NCBI GenBank assembly: GCA_963971425.1
Contig: OZ020521.1
Location: 8,697,519 to 8,761,518 of the forward strand
Length of the DNA: 64,000 nt
Source: Bryoerythrophyllum caledonicum
Taxonomy: Eukaryota; Streptophyta; Bryopsida; Pottiales; Pottiaceae
Direction of reading: 5' to 3'
Both the position numbers and the translations under genes were made by a program. Under the pieces are notes generated by a model. It worked only from the letters and a program-made list of their open reading frames with translations, ran no database searches and was not told the DNA's origin. Every line of letters starts with the position of its first letter. Position 1 is the stretch's first letter. Shown piece after piece: positions 11,764 to 23,967 of the stretch.

Positions 11764-12303
11764 AGGCACCCAATTCCGATAGGCCACCCAATTTCGATCA
11801 GTAGAGTATGCATGGCATGGTGCATGAAAATGGCCAATGCTTGAAATGGGTGCATGGAGTAATCCAAAACAGATAACTCAAAATCTGAAAACACTAGTCA
11901 TTATCGGCATAGGGTCATGATGTGTGCAGTTTTGGGTTGCTTCTTCTCAATAGAGCTCTCATTGGTGGCATTGCCTCCAAAGTCAAACAAGGCCGATCAG
12001 TATTGGATATCCTCCATGAGTTGGTTATCCATGGCATGTCTTCTCTCTTTTAATCACGTTCACTTATTAGCATTGGGTGAAGGAGGGCACCAAATCTCAC
12101 CTACTCTAGAGTTTGATTATGGGCTCCAGTGATTTTTGGGCTCGTAAATTCTATATCAATTCCAAATCTTTATGATTATATTTGAAAAAATATTTGTTGA
12201 GTTTCATTCCTAATTCCGCATCTTTCTACATAAATGTTTTTGACATACAATGTCATTTGAGTCCCGAACTGACTTGAGTGATTGGAATTGGGTGCCTCTA
12301 CCT
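11758..12303 (+). mobile_element. MITE, 546 bp, TA target site (Tc1/mariner-like)
   Basis: Terminal inverted repeats AGGTAGAGGCACCCAATTCC at the left and its complement at the right (about 22-23 bp). Both ends are flanked by TA (11756-11757 and 12304-12305). There is no coding capacity for a transposase. A second copy sits at the same place in the inverted host unit, so insertion predates that duplication. TA flanks and length fit a Stowaway/mariner-type MITE. Confidence 0.75.
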
Positions 12304-12771
12304 TAGATGATGTTACACACATTTCAACAGTGTCCCTGTCAGAACGAAGACATGCCGGATTATGAGATCACCTCAAACGATGGACATATACATTTACCAA
12401 GCGATTCATGTAAGCTGAGAACTGCAAACACAGGAAAAACATCGATGACCTATGAATATCAGAAAACCTCATGTTGAAGCAGTAGCGCAGCAATTACTAC
12501 GATCAGGGTCTCGGAGTTGAGAGCAAGTTGGTTTAGGGATACGTACTGTAATACCGTCGCTGCTGGTAGTATCTCCGGAAAGCGTACATTCTAGGATGCA
12601 TATGACGGTTTTGGGTACGGTGAGTGCTTTTGGTGATGATCGTTCAAGAATGTTAATGAATCTGTGTGCAAAATCGAATGAGCATGAACATGATCATTGC
12701 ACGATACAGGACACTCTTGGAACAAACTCACATTCTGAGTAGGGTTTTTTTACAAACGGAGTCCTCGGTGC
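12304..12771. other. remainder of host unit and thioredoxin-gene 3' flank
   Basis: No gene seen. 12304-12620 is the right end of the duplicated host unit. 12621-12771 is single-copy and probably contains the 3'UTR of the - strand thioredoxin-like gene. Confidence 0.5.
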
Positions 12772-14819
12772 CTATTTTTTGGAATCGATGAAGGACATGA
12801 GCGTGTCGATGTCACGCGGTCCTCGGTGTCGTCCCACTGAGTGCCCTCTCTTGAACATAATCAACGAAGGATATCCTACTATCTCGTACTTCTCCGCAAG
12901 CCTGGTGTGCTTGGTAGCGTCCACTTTTGCTAGCTGTAAAAACCAACACAATTTAAATTAGGTCAGGAGTTCACATTACCAGTCCATAAAAATGAGGTCG
13001 TTTCAAAAGCAACTGAACGATATATATCTTCAGCATATGTGAAGAGCAGCAGACCTACTTGTATAGCCACCCAAAGTTTCAATGAGTGATACCCCCGCTA
13101 TCGCCTAGAAGCTCTTTCTTCACTCTCAAAGACTGCTGAAACTACTTTGAATTGAGTTTAGAGACCACCAAGCTCTTTCATGAAAGGTAATAGAGACCAC
13201 CGAGATTTTCTATTGATGTAATAGCTAATATTTAGAATGAAGTATAATAAACCAAAAGAATGGGTACTTCATTAATACTTTGGGTAAACGAGTTGTGGCA
13301 AGTACCTGAACATCATATCCTCTTTTGTTCAAAACAGCGGCAAGCTGCTCCCAAACTGGATGCAAGCGTTGGCAGTGAGGACACCATGGCGCATAGAACA
13401 TAACAAACGTTGGTCTGCACAAAAAAGGCGTGAATATGCCACTCAAATAACGAATCTTGATGCAAAACCATAAGTCATGATCCATTGGAAAATATAAGAA
13501 GATCACGTTGCTCATAAAACGCACACTTTGCAGATATAATTTCCCAGAAATGCATAAGTGACTGAAGGACACTAGATAGTTACCTTTTCAATGTAGTCTC
13601 GTTGAAATTATGGAATGTGAGCTCCACAACGTCTCCAGACGGTATTCCTTGACTGGAAATATGAGAAGAAAGAGAAGATTATCAGATAGGTTAAGTGGTG
13701 ACTTCTTGTCTCCTGAAACAAAGATTTAAATTACCGTGATGAGAATATACCCTGGACTTTTGTCTTCAGAGCGCCTCCAGAAACCAGTGTAGGCCACATT
13801 CTGGCCTGGAACTTCAAGATTCGGAACGCCAATGACCTTAGCAACAAGCAGAGCTCCAGTGATGACCCACACTGTCAACCCAAGCGCCTTCAAAAGCTCT
13901 CTCCACCACTGCTTCCTCTGCCTTGGATCACCATGGTGCGTGCTTTCACCTTCCTCTGAAATATTCACCTTGGACACACAAAGATCTTTCAAGCCATTTT
14001 TTTCAGCAGCCGAAGCTAATTCCATGTCTCTCTTGAGGTGATCAATTTGCTCATCATTGGATGGAATGCGAGAAGTATGATCCATTTCTGAATTGCTCCT
14101 CATCATCAGAACTGGATGCATATTGGGCATGGAACCCTGCAAAAAAGGAAACTCAGTGAATCACGTTTTCTTGAGAAGGAGAAGATATGGATCTCAATAT
14201 TATACAGCAGACGAGAACCCTAAATTTATTAGTTCACACTAAAAAGTGCCATCGAAACAAGGACTGCAGAAATACCTGGGTTTCATAAAGATGCGTAGCT
14301 GCAGGAAAGTCAAGGGATCGCAGCACCATCTGCCAAAGGATCAGAAAAGGCGAAACCATGTTATCAAGCTCCTCACCAACAGTTTTGTTTCTTATCTTCA
14401 GAACAACCCAAAAGAAACCATAGAGCTGGTCCAACGCCTTTGAGAAATCCAAAGGTAGGGGATCAGAGAAGGCAAAAACAATGTAATCAATAGAAGAAAA
14501 ACGCATCTCTCCTTCCTTAACAATATTGCCCAATCCTTGAGGTAACCCTAAACGTGATTCATACCTTGAGCGACTCAATGTCGCACCGCATGGCATGCAA
14601 TGTCTTCACGAGAATGTTGGAATGCCACGGCTCCATCTCATTCCATGATTTGGAGCTGGAAGGCGGAGTGAGCGCAGATGATGAACCTCCCTGTAACCCC
14701 ATCCGCGGACTCGCTTGAACCGGTAGCTGGACAAGTGACGAACATAATTCTTTCGCGTCTCCCGTGTGGGTGGATCGCACACAAGCCGGCATGAGAAGCC
14801 GCCCAGTAGAGCTCGCCAT
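12772..14819 (-). CDS. membrane-anchored thioredoxin/PDI-like protein, 344 aa
   Basis: Six exons on the - strand in consistent phase: 14819-14565, 14329-14276, 14136-13751, 13652-13584, 13414-13306, 12933-12772. The N-terminal half is polar. One membrane segment ([20 protein letters not shown], about residues 184-207) precedes a thioredoxin fold with YAPWCPHC (Cys 266 and 269), VDATKH and the cis-proline motif VGYPSL (Pro about 313). Proteins of this kind catalyse dithiol-disulfide exchange in the secretory pathway; a transmembrane PDI-like role in the ER is likely. The CPHC active site is oxidising or isomerase-like rather than the common CGHC of PDI. The exon 3 donor at 13750 (CCAGG/GTATAT) was chosen because it gives an uninterrupted [16 protein letters not shown] junction. 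The gene lies alone in the loop between inverted host copies. There is no classical KDEL end; the protein ends in a Lys pair. Confidence 0.85.
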
Positions 14820-15423
14820 GCTCCTTGCTTTCAGAACAAAAAACCTATCGAAGCTGAATCTCTTCCCTGGTAGGCCAGGATCTCAGCACATCGCTGCTGC
14901 ATCACTTCACTCCCAAACTTGCAACAACAAAAAAAATCATAACTTACCAGCGCTCCTGGCGAGAACACCGCCACTCATCGAAACCGCCACAACGCATCCT
15001 CAATCTGAAGACTTGGTCATTCTCTCAGTCTCAACCCACACATGATGATGGTTAGACACATTTCGACATGATTTACTACTCTTCTTTTAATATTCTTCCA
15101 TGTAAGAGTTCAGCATGTCATCCATCTAAAAACCCTACACGTAAAACGGGGAGGGATTTCACCGCCTCAACGTCGACATGAAAAAAACAACACACATTTC
15201 CACATTACTACTCTTCTCTCAAACACGGGTTGGTTCACCTCCTCGTTGAGATGAAGCTGACTGGAATTTACTTGGCAGTGGCAGCGAATGGACGACAGCC
15301 ATGTCAGCACGATCGTTGAAAATTCATCGCTCCAGAAGTGAGCAAATTTGGGCATGACTGCAAATTTAGATGTGCAATTGAAGAATAACAGATCTGGATC
15401 GCCCCATTCTGGATCACCTCATT
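14820..15423. other. thioredoxin-gene upstream region, no other gene seen
   Basis: Single-copy sequence between the thioredoxin start codon and the second host-unit copy. It should hold that gene's promoter. No reliable core element was identified. Confidence 0.5.
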
Positions 15424-16732
15424 ACTGTACCCAAGACCGTCACATGCATCCTAGAATGTACGCTTTCCGGAGATACTACCAGCAGCGACGGTATTACAGT
15501 ACGTATCCCTAAACCAACTTGCTCTCAACTCCGAGACCCTGATCGTAGTAATTGCTGCGCTACTGCTTCAACATGAGGTTTTCTGATATTCATAGGTCAT
15601 CGATGTTTTTCCTGTGTTTGCAGTTCTCAGCTTACATGAATCGCTTGGTAAATGTATATGTCCATCGTTTGAGGTGATCTCATAATCCGGCCATGTGTTC
15701 CTTCTGACAGGACACTGTTGAAATGTGTGTAACATCATCTAAGGTAGAGGCACCAAATTCCGATCACTCAAGTTAGTTCGGGACTCAAATGACATTGTAT
15801 GTCAAAAATATTTATGTAGAAAGATGCCGAATAAGGAATGAAACTTAACAAAAAAAAATTCAAATATAATCGGAATTGCTATAGAATTTAAAAGCCCAAA
15901 AATCACTGGAGCCCATAATCAAACTCTAGAGTAGGTGAGATTTGGTGCCCTCCTTCACCCAATGCCAATTAGTGAGAGTGATTAAAAGAGAGAAGACATG
16001 CCATGTAACCTACTCATGGACGATATCCAATACTGATCGGCCTTGTTCGACTCTGGAGGCAATGCCACCAATGAGAGCTCTATTGAGAAGAAGCAACTCA
16101 AAACTGCACACATCATGACCCTATGCCGATAATGACTAGTGTCTTCAGATTTTGAGTTATCTGTTTCGGGTCACTTCATGCACCATTTCAAGCATTTGTC
16201 ATTTCCATTTCCATGCCATGCATACTCTACTGATCGAAATTGGGTGGCCGATAGGAATTGGGTGCCTCTACCTTAGATGTTCCTGGCCAGAAGAGTGTAT
16301 CAGAGTAGTGGAACATAACTTGGATTCTATCGTTCTGCACCAGTTGTGTAGGGTAAGAAATGGATCCTCCAACTTTCGATGACTTCGTTCATCTGATGTT
16401 AGTACGAGAGTAACAGAAGGACATGCTAGCTTGAGGTATCGCTTCACCTTCTCCAAGCTTCTAATTCAGATTTCAACGTTATGACATTATGAAGAAGCCA
16501 AGGTTTACACCTGAGCTGACGGTGCAGAACGAGAGCATCTTAGAACATCTTAGAGCTGTTCATCGATTAATGGCATTTGTACTCATATCTACCCAGTTTT
16601 TCACGCTGACGTTGTAGTAGTGACCGTCTTCTCCAACTGAATCTAAACGATGTTGCCGATCCTGAAGTGAGTGCTGTGGAAGAGATTGTGGTTTCACGAA
16701 GAAAACAGGTGCCTTATGTTCACTTCTACCTT
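15424..16732 (-). repeat. host inverted-duplication unit, interrupted copy, piece 1
   Basis: Reverse complement of 11311-12620. Contains a second copy of the MITE and of two protein-like frames. It ends exactly at the CACTA terminus, with CTT (16730-16732), the complement of the AAG target site at 11308-11310 in the intact copy. Confidence 0.85.
15742..16273 (-). mobile_element. MITE, second copy, 532 bp
   Basis: Same AGGTAGAGGCACC terminal repeats and TA flanks (15740-15741, 16274-16275) as at 11758-12303, at the orthologous position in the inverted host unit. It was duplicated together with the host unit rather than inserted independently. It differs from the first copy by small indels. 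Confidence 0.75.
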
Positions 16733-16930
16733 CACTACTAGAAACAGGGGGTCTAAACAACGTTTTCAAAACAACGTTTCGTCTCTAAACAACGTTTACT
16801 CCATTTCTGCGGACTTCCTCGTGAGAAAGTCGGAAAGCACGTTCTCGGCCGTTCGAAGTAGCGTTCTCCAGCGTCATTTCCAATTCGCAGCCGTCGGAGC
16901 AGCGGCCAACAACGTTCCAAAATGAATGCG
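16733..16930 (+). repeat. CACTA left terminus and subterminal repeats (left copy)
   Basis: Terminal CACTACTAGAAA followed by at least four copies of ACAACGTT within 190 bases (near 16757, 16771, 16788 and 16910). In CACTA elements such subterminal arrays are binding sites for the TNPA protein. The equivalent stretch in the right copy is 50291-50488. Confidence 0.8.
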
Positions 16931-17350
16931 TTGACGTGGGTGGACACCCTGGCCACGTCCTGTACGACGTGGAGGTCCACTGTGGATGTGATCTGGGAAT
17001 CAGGAACATTGTGGCCTTCGTGTACTTTGTTGTCCACCATGATTCCACTGCAGACGATAATATTACCAGGTGCCAGGGTGGACAGATTATTTCCTTTAAA
17101 GTGCTCTTCCAATGAATTGCAGGAAGAGACAGATGGTGAGATATCCTACATTACAAAGGCAACTCAAGATAAGCCTTATCGAGAGTATGGAGGACTCTTT
17201 CGATTACCTGCCTTCTTCAATTTGCATTGTATTATGAGTACACTGTTTACATTCTTTCTTTTTCTCTCACCGTCACTTATGTGTGAAGAGCAAAAGGCTT
17301 AGTGCAAGGTTACCTTCTAGTTAATCAAAGTACGATTTTGAGATAGTGAA

Positions 17351-17644
17351 ATGACGACAATGTACACAGTTGGCGAAGAAGTCCATGGCGTTCTCATTCA
17401 GTGGCTCGCAAACTATCACTGGGATTGGGTCAAAGATGGCGCCGATTCATTATGCCATGTTTTTCTGAATGTTCGTTCAGTCTCTGCGGAGTCGTTGAGG
17501 TTCCTTCTGCGCTGGTTTCAGGATGAGTTGAAGAAAGCAGAAGACTGCACATGCAAGATGACGGTGTTCGACATGCTTTTCATCGACGACGTCTTCATTC
17601 CTACTAAGTGGGAATTCATTCGACATGAATGGCGTTCAATGTAG
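17351..17644 (+). CDS. hypothetical frame inside CACTA, 97 aa
   Basis: Not recognised. Encodes MTTMYTVGEEVHGVLIQWLA with several Trp and acidic residues (HWDWVKDGADSLCHVFLNV). Its base composition is nearer to host genes than to the AT-rich sequence that follows. It could be the last exon of a third element gene or a captured host fragment; another open stretch (16922-17302) lies just upstream on the same strand. Confidence 0.3.
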   Translation: MTTMYTVGEEVHGVLIQWLANYHWDWVKDGADSLCHVFLNVRSVSAESLRFLLRWFQDELKKAEDCTCKMTVFDMLFIDDVFIPTKWEFIRHEWRSM

Positions 17645-20600
17645 TATTTTTCGTGTAGGTTATAATTTCCAATGTGATATGTTATTGCATAGAGATGTCA
17701 TTATGTCACTGGATAATATTTATATATACGATATCATTCTCCAACTGTGTCTACAAAAAATTTCGATGCTTGAGCATTACCCTTGTTATACGAGAAATTC
17801 ATTTTTTCCTTCTTTGCGTTGCGTTCCACAGACATCGACTTAGCATCATATTTGCTTATACAAGTCGTACTTCCAGTCAGACCTCGGGTTTGTCTCAACT
17901 CGAATAACCTTGTAAGGGGAATATACTGTAGATTGTATAAAACGTCTCGTTCTCACCGGACCTTGTACTGTTGTACACTAGTACAACCATTCATGAATTG
18001 CTTTAAGTTTATCCTCAACCTTATCACAATGTTTCTATTCCTACATTTCCATTTTTGTCGTCATTGATAACCTATGTTTTCCATCCTGTGCTGTGGCGAA
18101 ACTCTGCATGCGGAGATAAATTCGGTATGAACTACTACAGTGACAACCACATCTCTTCATCATGGGACTGTTTTCATTGGAAGACGTTTTCAGGAAAGTT
18201 TGAAAAATCTACTTCATTCGTTTTCACTAGCTCCATTTCCCAATATTATTACTGTAACTTCCTTCCATGTAATCTTCTAAATGAGTAGAAAAGGGGTCAC
18301 CGTCACGCAACGCTTTTTAGCAACCTTTGCATCGAATATGACATTTGGGAGCTTTTTTTGCCTTTCAAAAGTAATGTAATGGAATAAAATTTCTTTCACC
18401 AGTTAACGCCTAGTTAGGCAATTTTCCCTCAAAAACACTCGAAAAGTGTCATTTTCGGCGCATTCAACACATCATGATACAAAATCTGTATTTTGAATTT
18501 TTGACCGTAGGATCTTGTCCTAAACCTGTATAAGACTGTGTGGTGAAAAATTTGAATTTTTGGTTGACTGCAAGGATTAAAAGATATCAGCCTTTGAAGT
18601 GAGATATGATCTCCTTTTGAGGTCATACTAAATACCTTCAACAAACTCCGAGCACCTCCTACGGTAAATTTATGCACTAGGGGCCATAAAATTTTTATTT
18701 TAACTTGAAAACGATCATGTTATGCACATGTGCATCTAATTTTAGAAGTAGAAGAACATGTCTTATAAATCCTACAATGCAACTAAATGTTGAGAATCAA
18801 CAATACAATTTACATTGTGCAAATATCATATCCTTCTTAATTTTTGAACTTCAAATATCCATACGGTAGATGCAAAAATTTCCATTTCCTTTCCAAGAGG
18901 AGACTTCTTTATTTTAAATGGACAAAAACTCGAATTCCTATTGAATTTAGAATTTATTAGAGTTTTGCAACACTATTTGTTATATGTCACACTAAACTTA
19001 TGCATTCATTGTATAAGTCAGTGAAAAAAAATTCAAATTTTGAACTGTATTTTGCATTTAGGGTTAAATTTGTATCTTTGCGAAGCTAATAAGAAGTTTC
19101 TGAATCAAACAAATAATAATGCCTAGAATTGAGAACAAGGTACCCTACCCAAATTCAAAAAGTCCTCTAATGGGACTTTGGGCATTTAGGGATTAGGCAA
19201 CGTTTTCATGGAACATGGATAGGAACTACATCTCTATCTTTTTGATAGTAAGATTCTACATTAGTTTTGCATAAAACTGTATAGCAGCTTGTCGTGGGCC
19301 TTAGGTTCATTTTGCAAAAAAATAGATGGGGGCTCGTTGTGGGTCCCAAGTTCAACCTATTCCCCTCCATCATTTACCCTCTCAATAGAGCCACTTGTCA
19401 GTTCCAACCTCTTCCATCCTGCTATTACCCGTGACATATGCTTCACCCTATTCTAATGTAATTATGCTTTTTATTGCGGGTTATTTGGGTTTTGGTATGA
19501 GGGATTGTCTTACTAGGTGTAAATTGCAAAGTTAATACTTTTCTTGTGCCTATGAAGTTATCTATCTTCTTTCACCTCCCACCTATAAAGGGTACAAAAG
19601 GAAAATTTTCATCTATTTTTTAACTCCTATATTTCCTTCACACTTTTACATCCAAAACACTTCAAAACTACCTCTCTAAATGTAATGTTGCAAGACTGTA
19701 TGAAACAATCTTTTACTACTTTCAACCGTAGGATCTTCAATTTTACTACTACAAGGTGACATTCAAATAAATTCATATACTTTGACCGCATGGACTGTAA
19801 GATACATGCAATTGAAAAGTGCGATGTGGTTTTCTCTTGTCTCACAGAGAGGGTCAACTTACTTTGATTTAAAATATTGGCATACTTTTCCACTACACAT
19901 TGCATACATTTTACGGATTTATGTTCTGCCTTATGTTAGGTCATTGCACGCAAAGAATCACAAGTAATGTAGGTTTTTAGCACAAGGATTTTTTTTTTAA
20001 ATTAAAAAATAACAGTAAAAAATTGCAATGATGAGGACATAGAAAGTAGCCATTTACTTAGAAAAGCAATTTTTTATTTTAAAAAAATATATATTTATGA
20101 GATCAAATTTTGAATGGTGGTTAGAACTATCATGCCTTATTTCTTGAAAAGAACTGCAAGTCTTTGCATTTAACACATAGGTTTTTTAAATTCCAAAAGA
20201 ATAAGAATGATATCTATATGCAAAACTTGTTATTGTATTGCAAACTCTCAACACATAGTTTCATTGACTCCATACTTAAAGACACTTTAAACTCCTCTTC
20301 TACATCTGATAGTTGATTAATATGTTATTTGCTAGAATCGCTAAATCTTGGGGAATAACCTTAAAAAGTGATACAAAATTGTCTTAAAACTTTGGTTGAT
20401 TGCAAGACTAAATGAACAGGACTCTACATGTACCTCTAATATTTTTTAAATTAATTTGTTTTCAAAATACTGGTAATATAAATTTTATAAGTCAATTGTA
20501 TCTCGATAAACCTAATCTCAAACTAAGCATTGCTAAAGAACTCCATGTAGAAAGGATGAATTAACACTAAAATTATATGATGTAATGATTATATTATGAA

Positions 20601-21777
20601 GATACTATGAAGGTATATGTATAGAACTGTATTTGGAAGCGAAAAGATTGAAATATTGGAATGACCTCGAAATGAGCATAAAGTACTCTGCCCAAAAATT
20701 TGTGAAAAGGTTTTACTTGGGTTTAAATGGATTTTACAACTATACATAGGAATCCTCACAATCACAGAAAATTGGCCATTTTTGAACCTCCACTCCTTGC
20801 AAAATTTCTTTTGAATATTACTGCTTCTATTCTATTAAAAATGGTCTTCAAGGAAGAAGAACTCCGGTCTCAAGGGAGGCCGGCGTGAATAAAGTGTCTG
20901 TTTGTACCACCACCAAGTCCATGCCCACTGGACATGGGTTAGCAATATGGAACTACTTCCCTCTCTCGGGTGGTGTTCAAGGAACTACTAACATGCATAG
21001 CATAATGGTAATGCATTTAGTTCATGGGTAGTACAAACATTTGACACCAACTGCAATCAAAGTCTCCTAATCCACTTTGTTTACGAAAAAAAAAAAAATT
21101 GTTCTTCCTACTTGAAACACTATAAGCTTTCAACTTATGACGTCAATGTCAATGAAATTTTGTGAATACGTTACTAAGTAAAGTCTTATTTTAGGTCCTA
21201 TGGTTGAAGTTGGAAAAAGAAGTGGTTGTTCCCTTCCGTATTCAATGCACTAGAATCAATAGTGTTGATGTGTATTTGATGCAAAATTTATGATGAACTT
21301 TAGAGATGAAACAATTTGCACCCTCTTTTTTCCTATGTAGTTTACTTAACCACTGATGAGTTTCAATTATAACCTATGTTGAATCATGAATGGCTCATTA
21401 TTTTAAAATAATAATCATGGTATATGATGTTGTCATATGTTCTAAGACATCAACCTACTATCTAACATTATATGATTGGAGTAGATAACGGACCGATATC
21501 ATAAGGGGAGGTTTTCAAGAAGATGCTAACTAATTGCCTTCACAAAACAAGATTGCCCATCACTTTCTCATAACAAATCCAAAAGAATGAATCAAAGCTT
21601 CACACATAGACAAAAATTATAATTTATGAGAAAAAAATACTAAAAAACTCAATTTTTTGTGGATCTTTGAATGACCTATGTGACATGAAAAATGAATGAA
21701 TTTGAACATTTTATAAGGCTTTTATGCAAATACAAAGTACAAAATCTGTACACTTTAGTACATTTATAAGAAATATA
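17645..21777. other. AT-rich interior of CACTA, no gene seen
   Basis: Strongly AT-rich with only short frames and no recognisable domain. A brief GC-richer patch (about 20865-20935) stands out but shows no coding pattern. Mirrored exactly at 45444-49576. Confidence 0.6.
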
Positions 21778-23360
21778 TTAAAAGTCACCATCATATTCAG
21801 AAGTTATGGACGACCAATAATCTTTAGAAAATGTAAGAGCTTGTCCTTCTATTTTCTGATTGACTAACCTAGTGCAAATTCCTTTCTTGTTAACTAGTGC
21901 TACACCTAATTTAAAATTTGAATGTTGCTCTATACCTACTAAATTAAATTGTAAGGTTCCATGAATTAAAGTTTCTGATCTTATAAAAAGCTCTGGCCTA
22001 TTGGATGTAGAAAACTTATACCACATTTGGTGAACAGCAAGATCACCTCCTTTAATGTCATCATGATGAAATCATCTAATAATTGATGCTCCTTTATCCA
22101 TTGAATCAATATGAGGTTTGATTTTTGAATTTTTTAATATGTGCATGGAATGCACATTTGTTAAATGGTCCTCTTGTCCAATAGCAATACACTTTAGCTC
22201 CACAAATTGATCTTCAAAAAATTGATTGATGGAACTGCCAAATTTTTCTATATGCCTCCATATGTTACTTGCAATCAAATCACGTAAGGCCTTCCAAAAA
22301 TATTCTTTTGCATGTGATTCTTTTGATATATGATATTGAACCACATTACCACGTACATTAGGGCCTCCATGAGAACCATATCCATGAGTGATTGACAAGT
22401 AGTTTCCTCTATTTCCATCTTTCCCACTTTTTCCTCTATATGGACAATTTTCATAGTAAATATTTAATTCTATCAAAGTACTTTTATAAATTTCCATTTG
22501 TAATAAGTGAGGTATGTAAAGTAAAGAAATATAATTATTAGCCAAATGATTATGATGAAAGATTTTATCCTTTATGATCAATGCTCCATCTAAAACTAAT
22601 AAAGACTCATCTCTTGTACTTATTATTTTTTCTTCTGAATAACTCTGCTCCCAAATATCTTTATATTTTGAATGTATCCAAAAAGGATCTTCTAATTCAT
22701 GTTGATTTTGCTTACTTTTTTTTCTCTTTTTGTTTTGTCCTGTACTATAAATCATTTTACATTTTGTAGATAATGTAGTAAAACATATATGAACATCAAT
22801 TACTTTACTAATTCCAAAGTGTTGCAATATTTCACTTGCAACATTATTATCTTCTATTTTACATTTAATAACATATTGCTCACTTTGTTTTCATTTATGA
22901 TGTATTGAGAAAATTTCTCAACAATTCTATGAAATTCTTCTATGTCTTTAATGGGCACCACACCACAAATGCACAAGTTCATCTCTCTTCTACAAAAAAA
23001 TTCTACTTTAAAATTATTAGGTACTTTATATTTTTTGCATGTAATTTGACTGTTTGTAAATTCTCTTAGACAAGATTTACAAATTTTATGACAATAGCTT
23101 CTATAATAATTTTTATGTGGGGTTGGAGATTGATGTTCTTTAGGTTTTAGTGCAAATATATTTTTTAAATATGGAAGTTGTAAGGTAAATGTACATGGTA
23201 CCACAAACATTTTTGAAAATGACTCTCTCCTCTTATGATTACCAAATACACAACCCTTAGCCATTTCCCCTCCATAGTTAAATTCCAAAATATTTTTGTC
23301 CTCAATATAAATCACACTTTTGACTTCAACCCCAGAACTTTTTGCAATTGGACATTCCAT
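21778..23360 (-). pseudogene. broken cargo gene, possible 2OG-Fe(II) dioxygenase (left copy)
   Basis: Three collinear open pieces on the - strand (23360-22854, 22827-22072, 22026-21778), about 530 codons in all. A frame change separates the first two and an in-frame TGA separates the second and third. The first piece is Cys-rich (CHKICKSCL, NLCICG), possibly metal-binding. Across the last two are PHID (an HxD), GGDLAVHQ, and RSETLIHGTLQF with a second His, in the order and spacing of a double-stranded beta-helix 2-oxoglutarate/Fe(II) oxygenase. The TET/JBP-like group, which oxidises modified DNA bases and is known to travel with transposons in some eukaryotes, is a candidate. Codon use is far more AT-rich than in the transposase gene. 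The fold assignment is inference; the breaks suggest a dead passenger. Confidence 0.45.
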
Positions 23361-23711
23361 TATAAAAAACAATCGAGATTATTAAATTAATAATATTGTG
23401 TATTTGACATCCAACTATAGAAGTGAAATAATTATAATTAAAAAATGTTTTTTCTTTCACCTATCAAAAACCACTTAAAATAAAAGTACTATCTCTTTGT
23501 ATATTTAAAAGAAGCATCAACTAACAAGAATAACATTACTACTTCATTTTAATCTTTATATACATTTCAGATGAACGTAAAAAGTGAAAGAATGTGTTGG
23601 GATAGGCTTCAAGTAAAGTAAAAGATTTAAAAAATAAAATAAAAGACTTTTATTTTTGTCATTTAATTTTAACCAAAATACAAAAGTAAAGTATATTGAG
23701 GTGTATTTCAG

Positions 23712-23967
23712 GTGTGCTTGAGGTGTTCCACAAATGCACCTCAAGCACACTTCAACATGCTTTTATTTTTTTCATTGAATTTCAACCAAAAGATTATAAA
23801 AAAAAGTAAAAGCGTGTTGAGGTGTGCTTGAGGTGTACCACAAGCACACCTCAACACGCTTTTACTTTTTTTTTGAATTTCAAGCAAAAGTAAAAAGTAA
23901 AAGTGTGTTGAGGTGTGCTTGAGGTACACCTCAAGCACACCTCAAGCACACCTCAACACGCTTTTAC
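23712..23967. repeat. array of three long hairpins (left copy)
   Basis: Three successive palindromes built on GTGTTGAGGTGTGCTTGAGG and its complement. The central one (23806-23830 with 23841-23865) is a perfect 25-bp stem with a 10-base loop. The units are separated by AT-rich spacers related to TTTCATTGAATTTCAA. Mirrored at 43254-43509. Confidence 0.85.

Larger units (their letters stand above)
9919..12620 (+). repeat. host inverted-duplication unit, intact copy
   Basis: This stretch matches, in inverted orientation, three separated pieces at 50489-52289, 36726-36876 and 15424-16732. Boundaries were set where similarity ends (CACTGGCAGAGACG on the left, GGGTAC on the right). The unit holds a minisatellite, a 109-codon open frame, two further protein-like frames and a TA-flanked MITE. 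No terminal repeats were seen at its ends, so it looks like a segmental duplication rather than a transposon. The intact copy gives the pre-insertion sequence for both CACTA insertions: TTC at 11160-11162 and AAG at 11308-11310. Confidence 0.85.

Noticed and set aside
22027-22074. Selenocysteine or programmed read-through at the in-frame TGA of the cargo gene
   Set aside because: A separate frame change in the same gene and the lack of any supporting structure make simple decay more likely.
23712-23967. CRISPR-like array
   Set aside because: The units are palindromes with AT-rich related spacers inside a plant transposon, not identical direct repeats with unique spacers.
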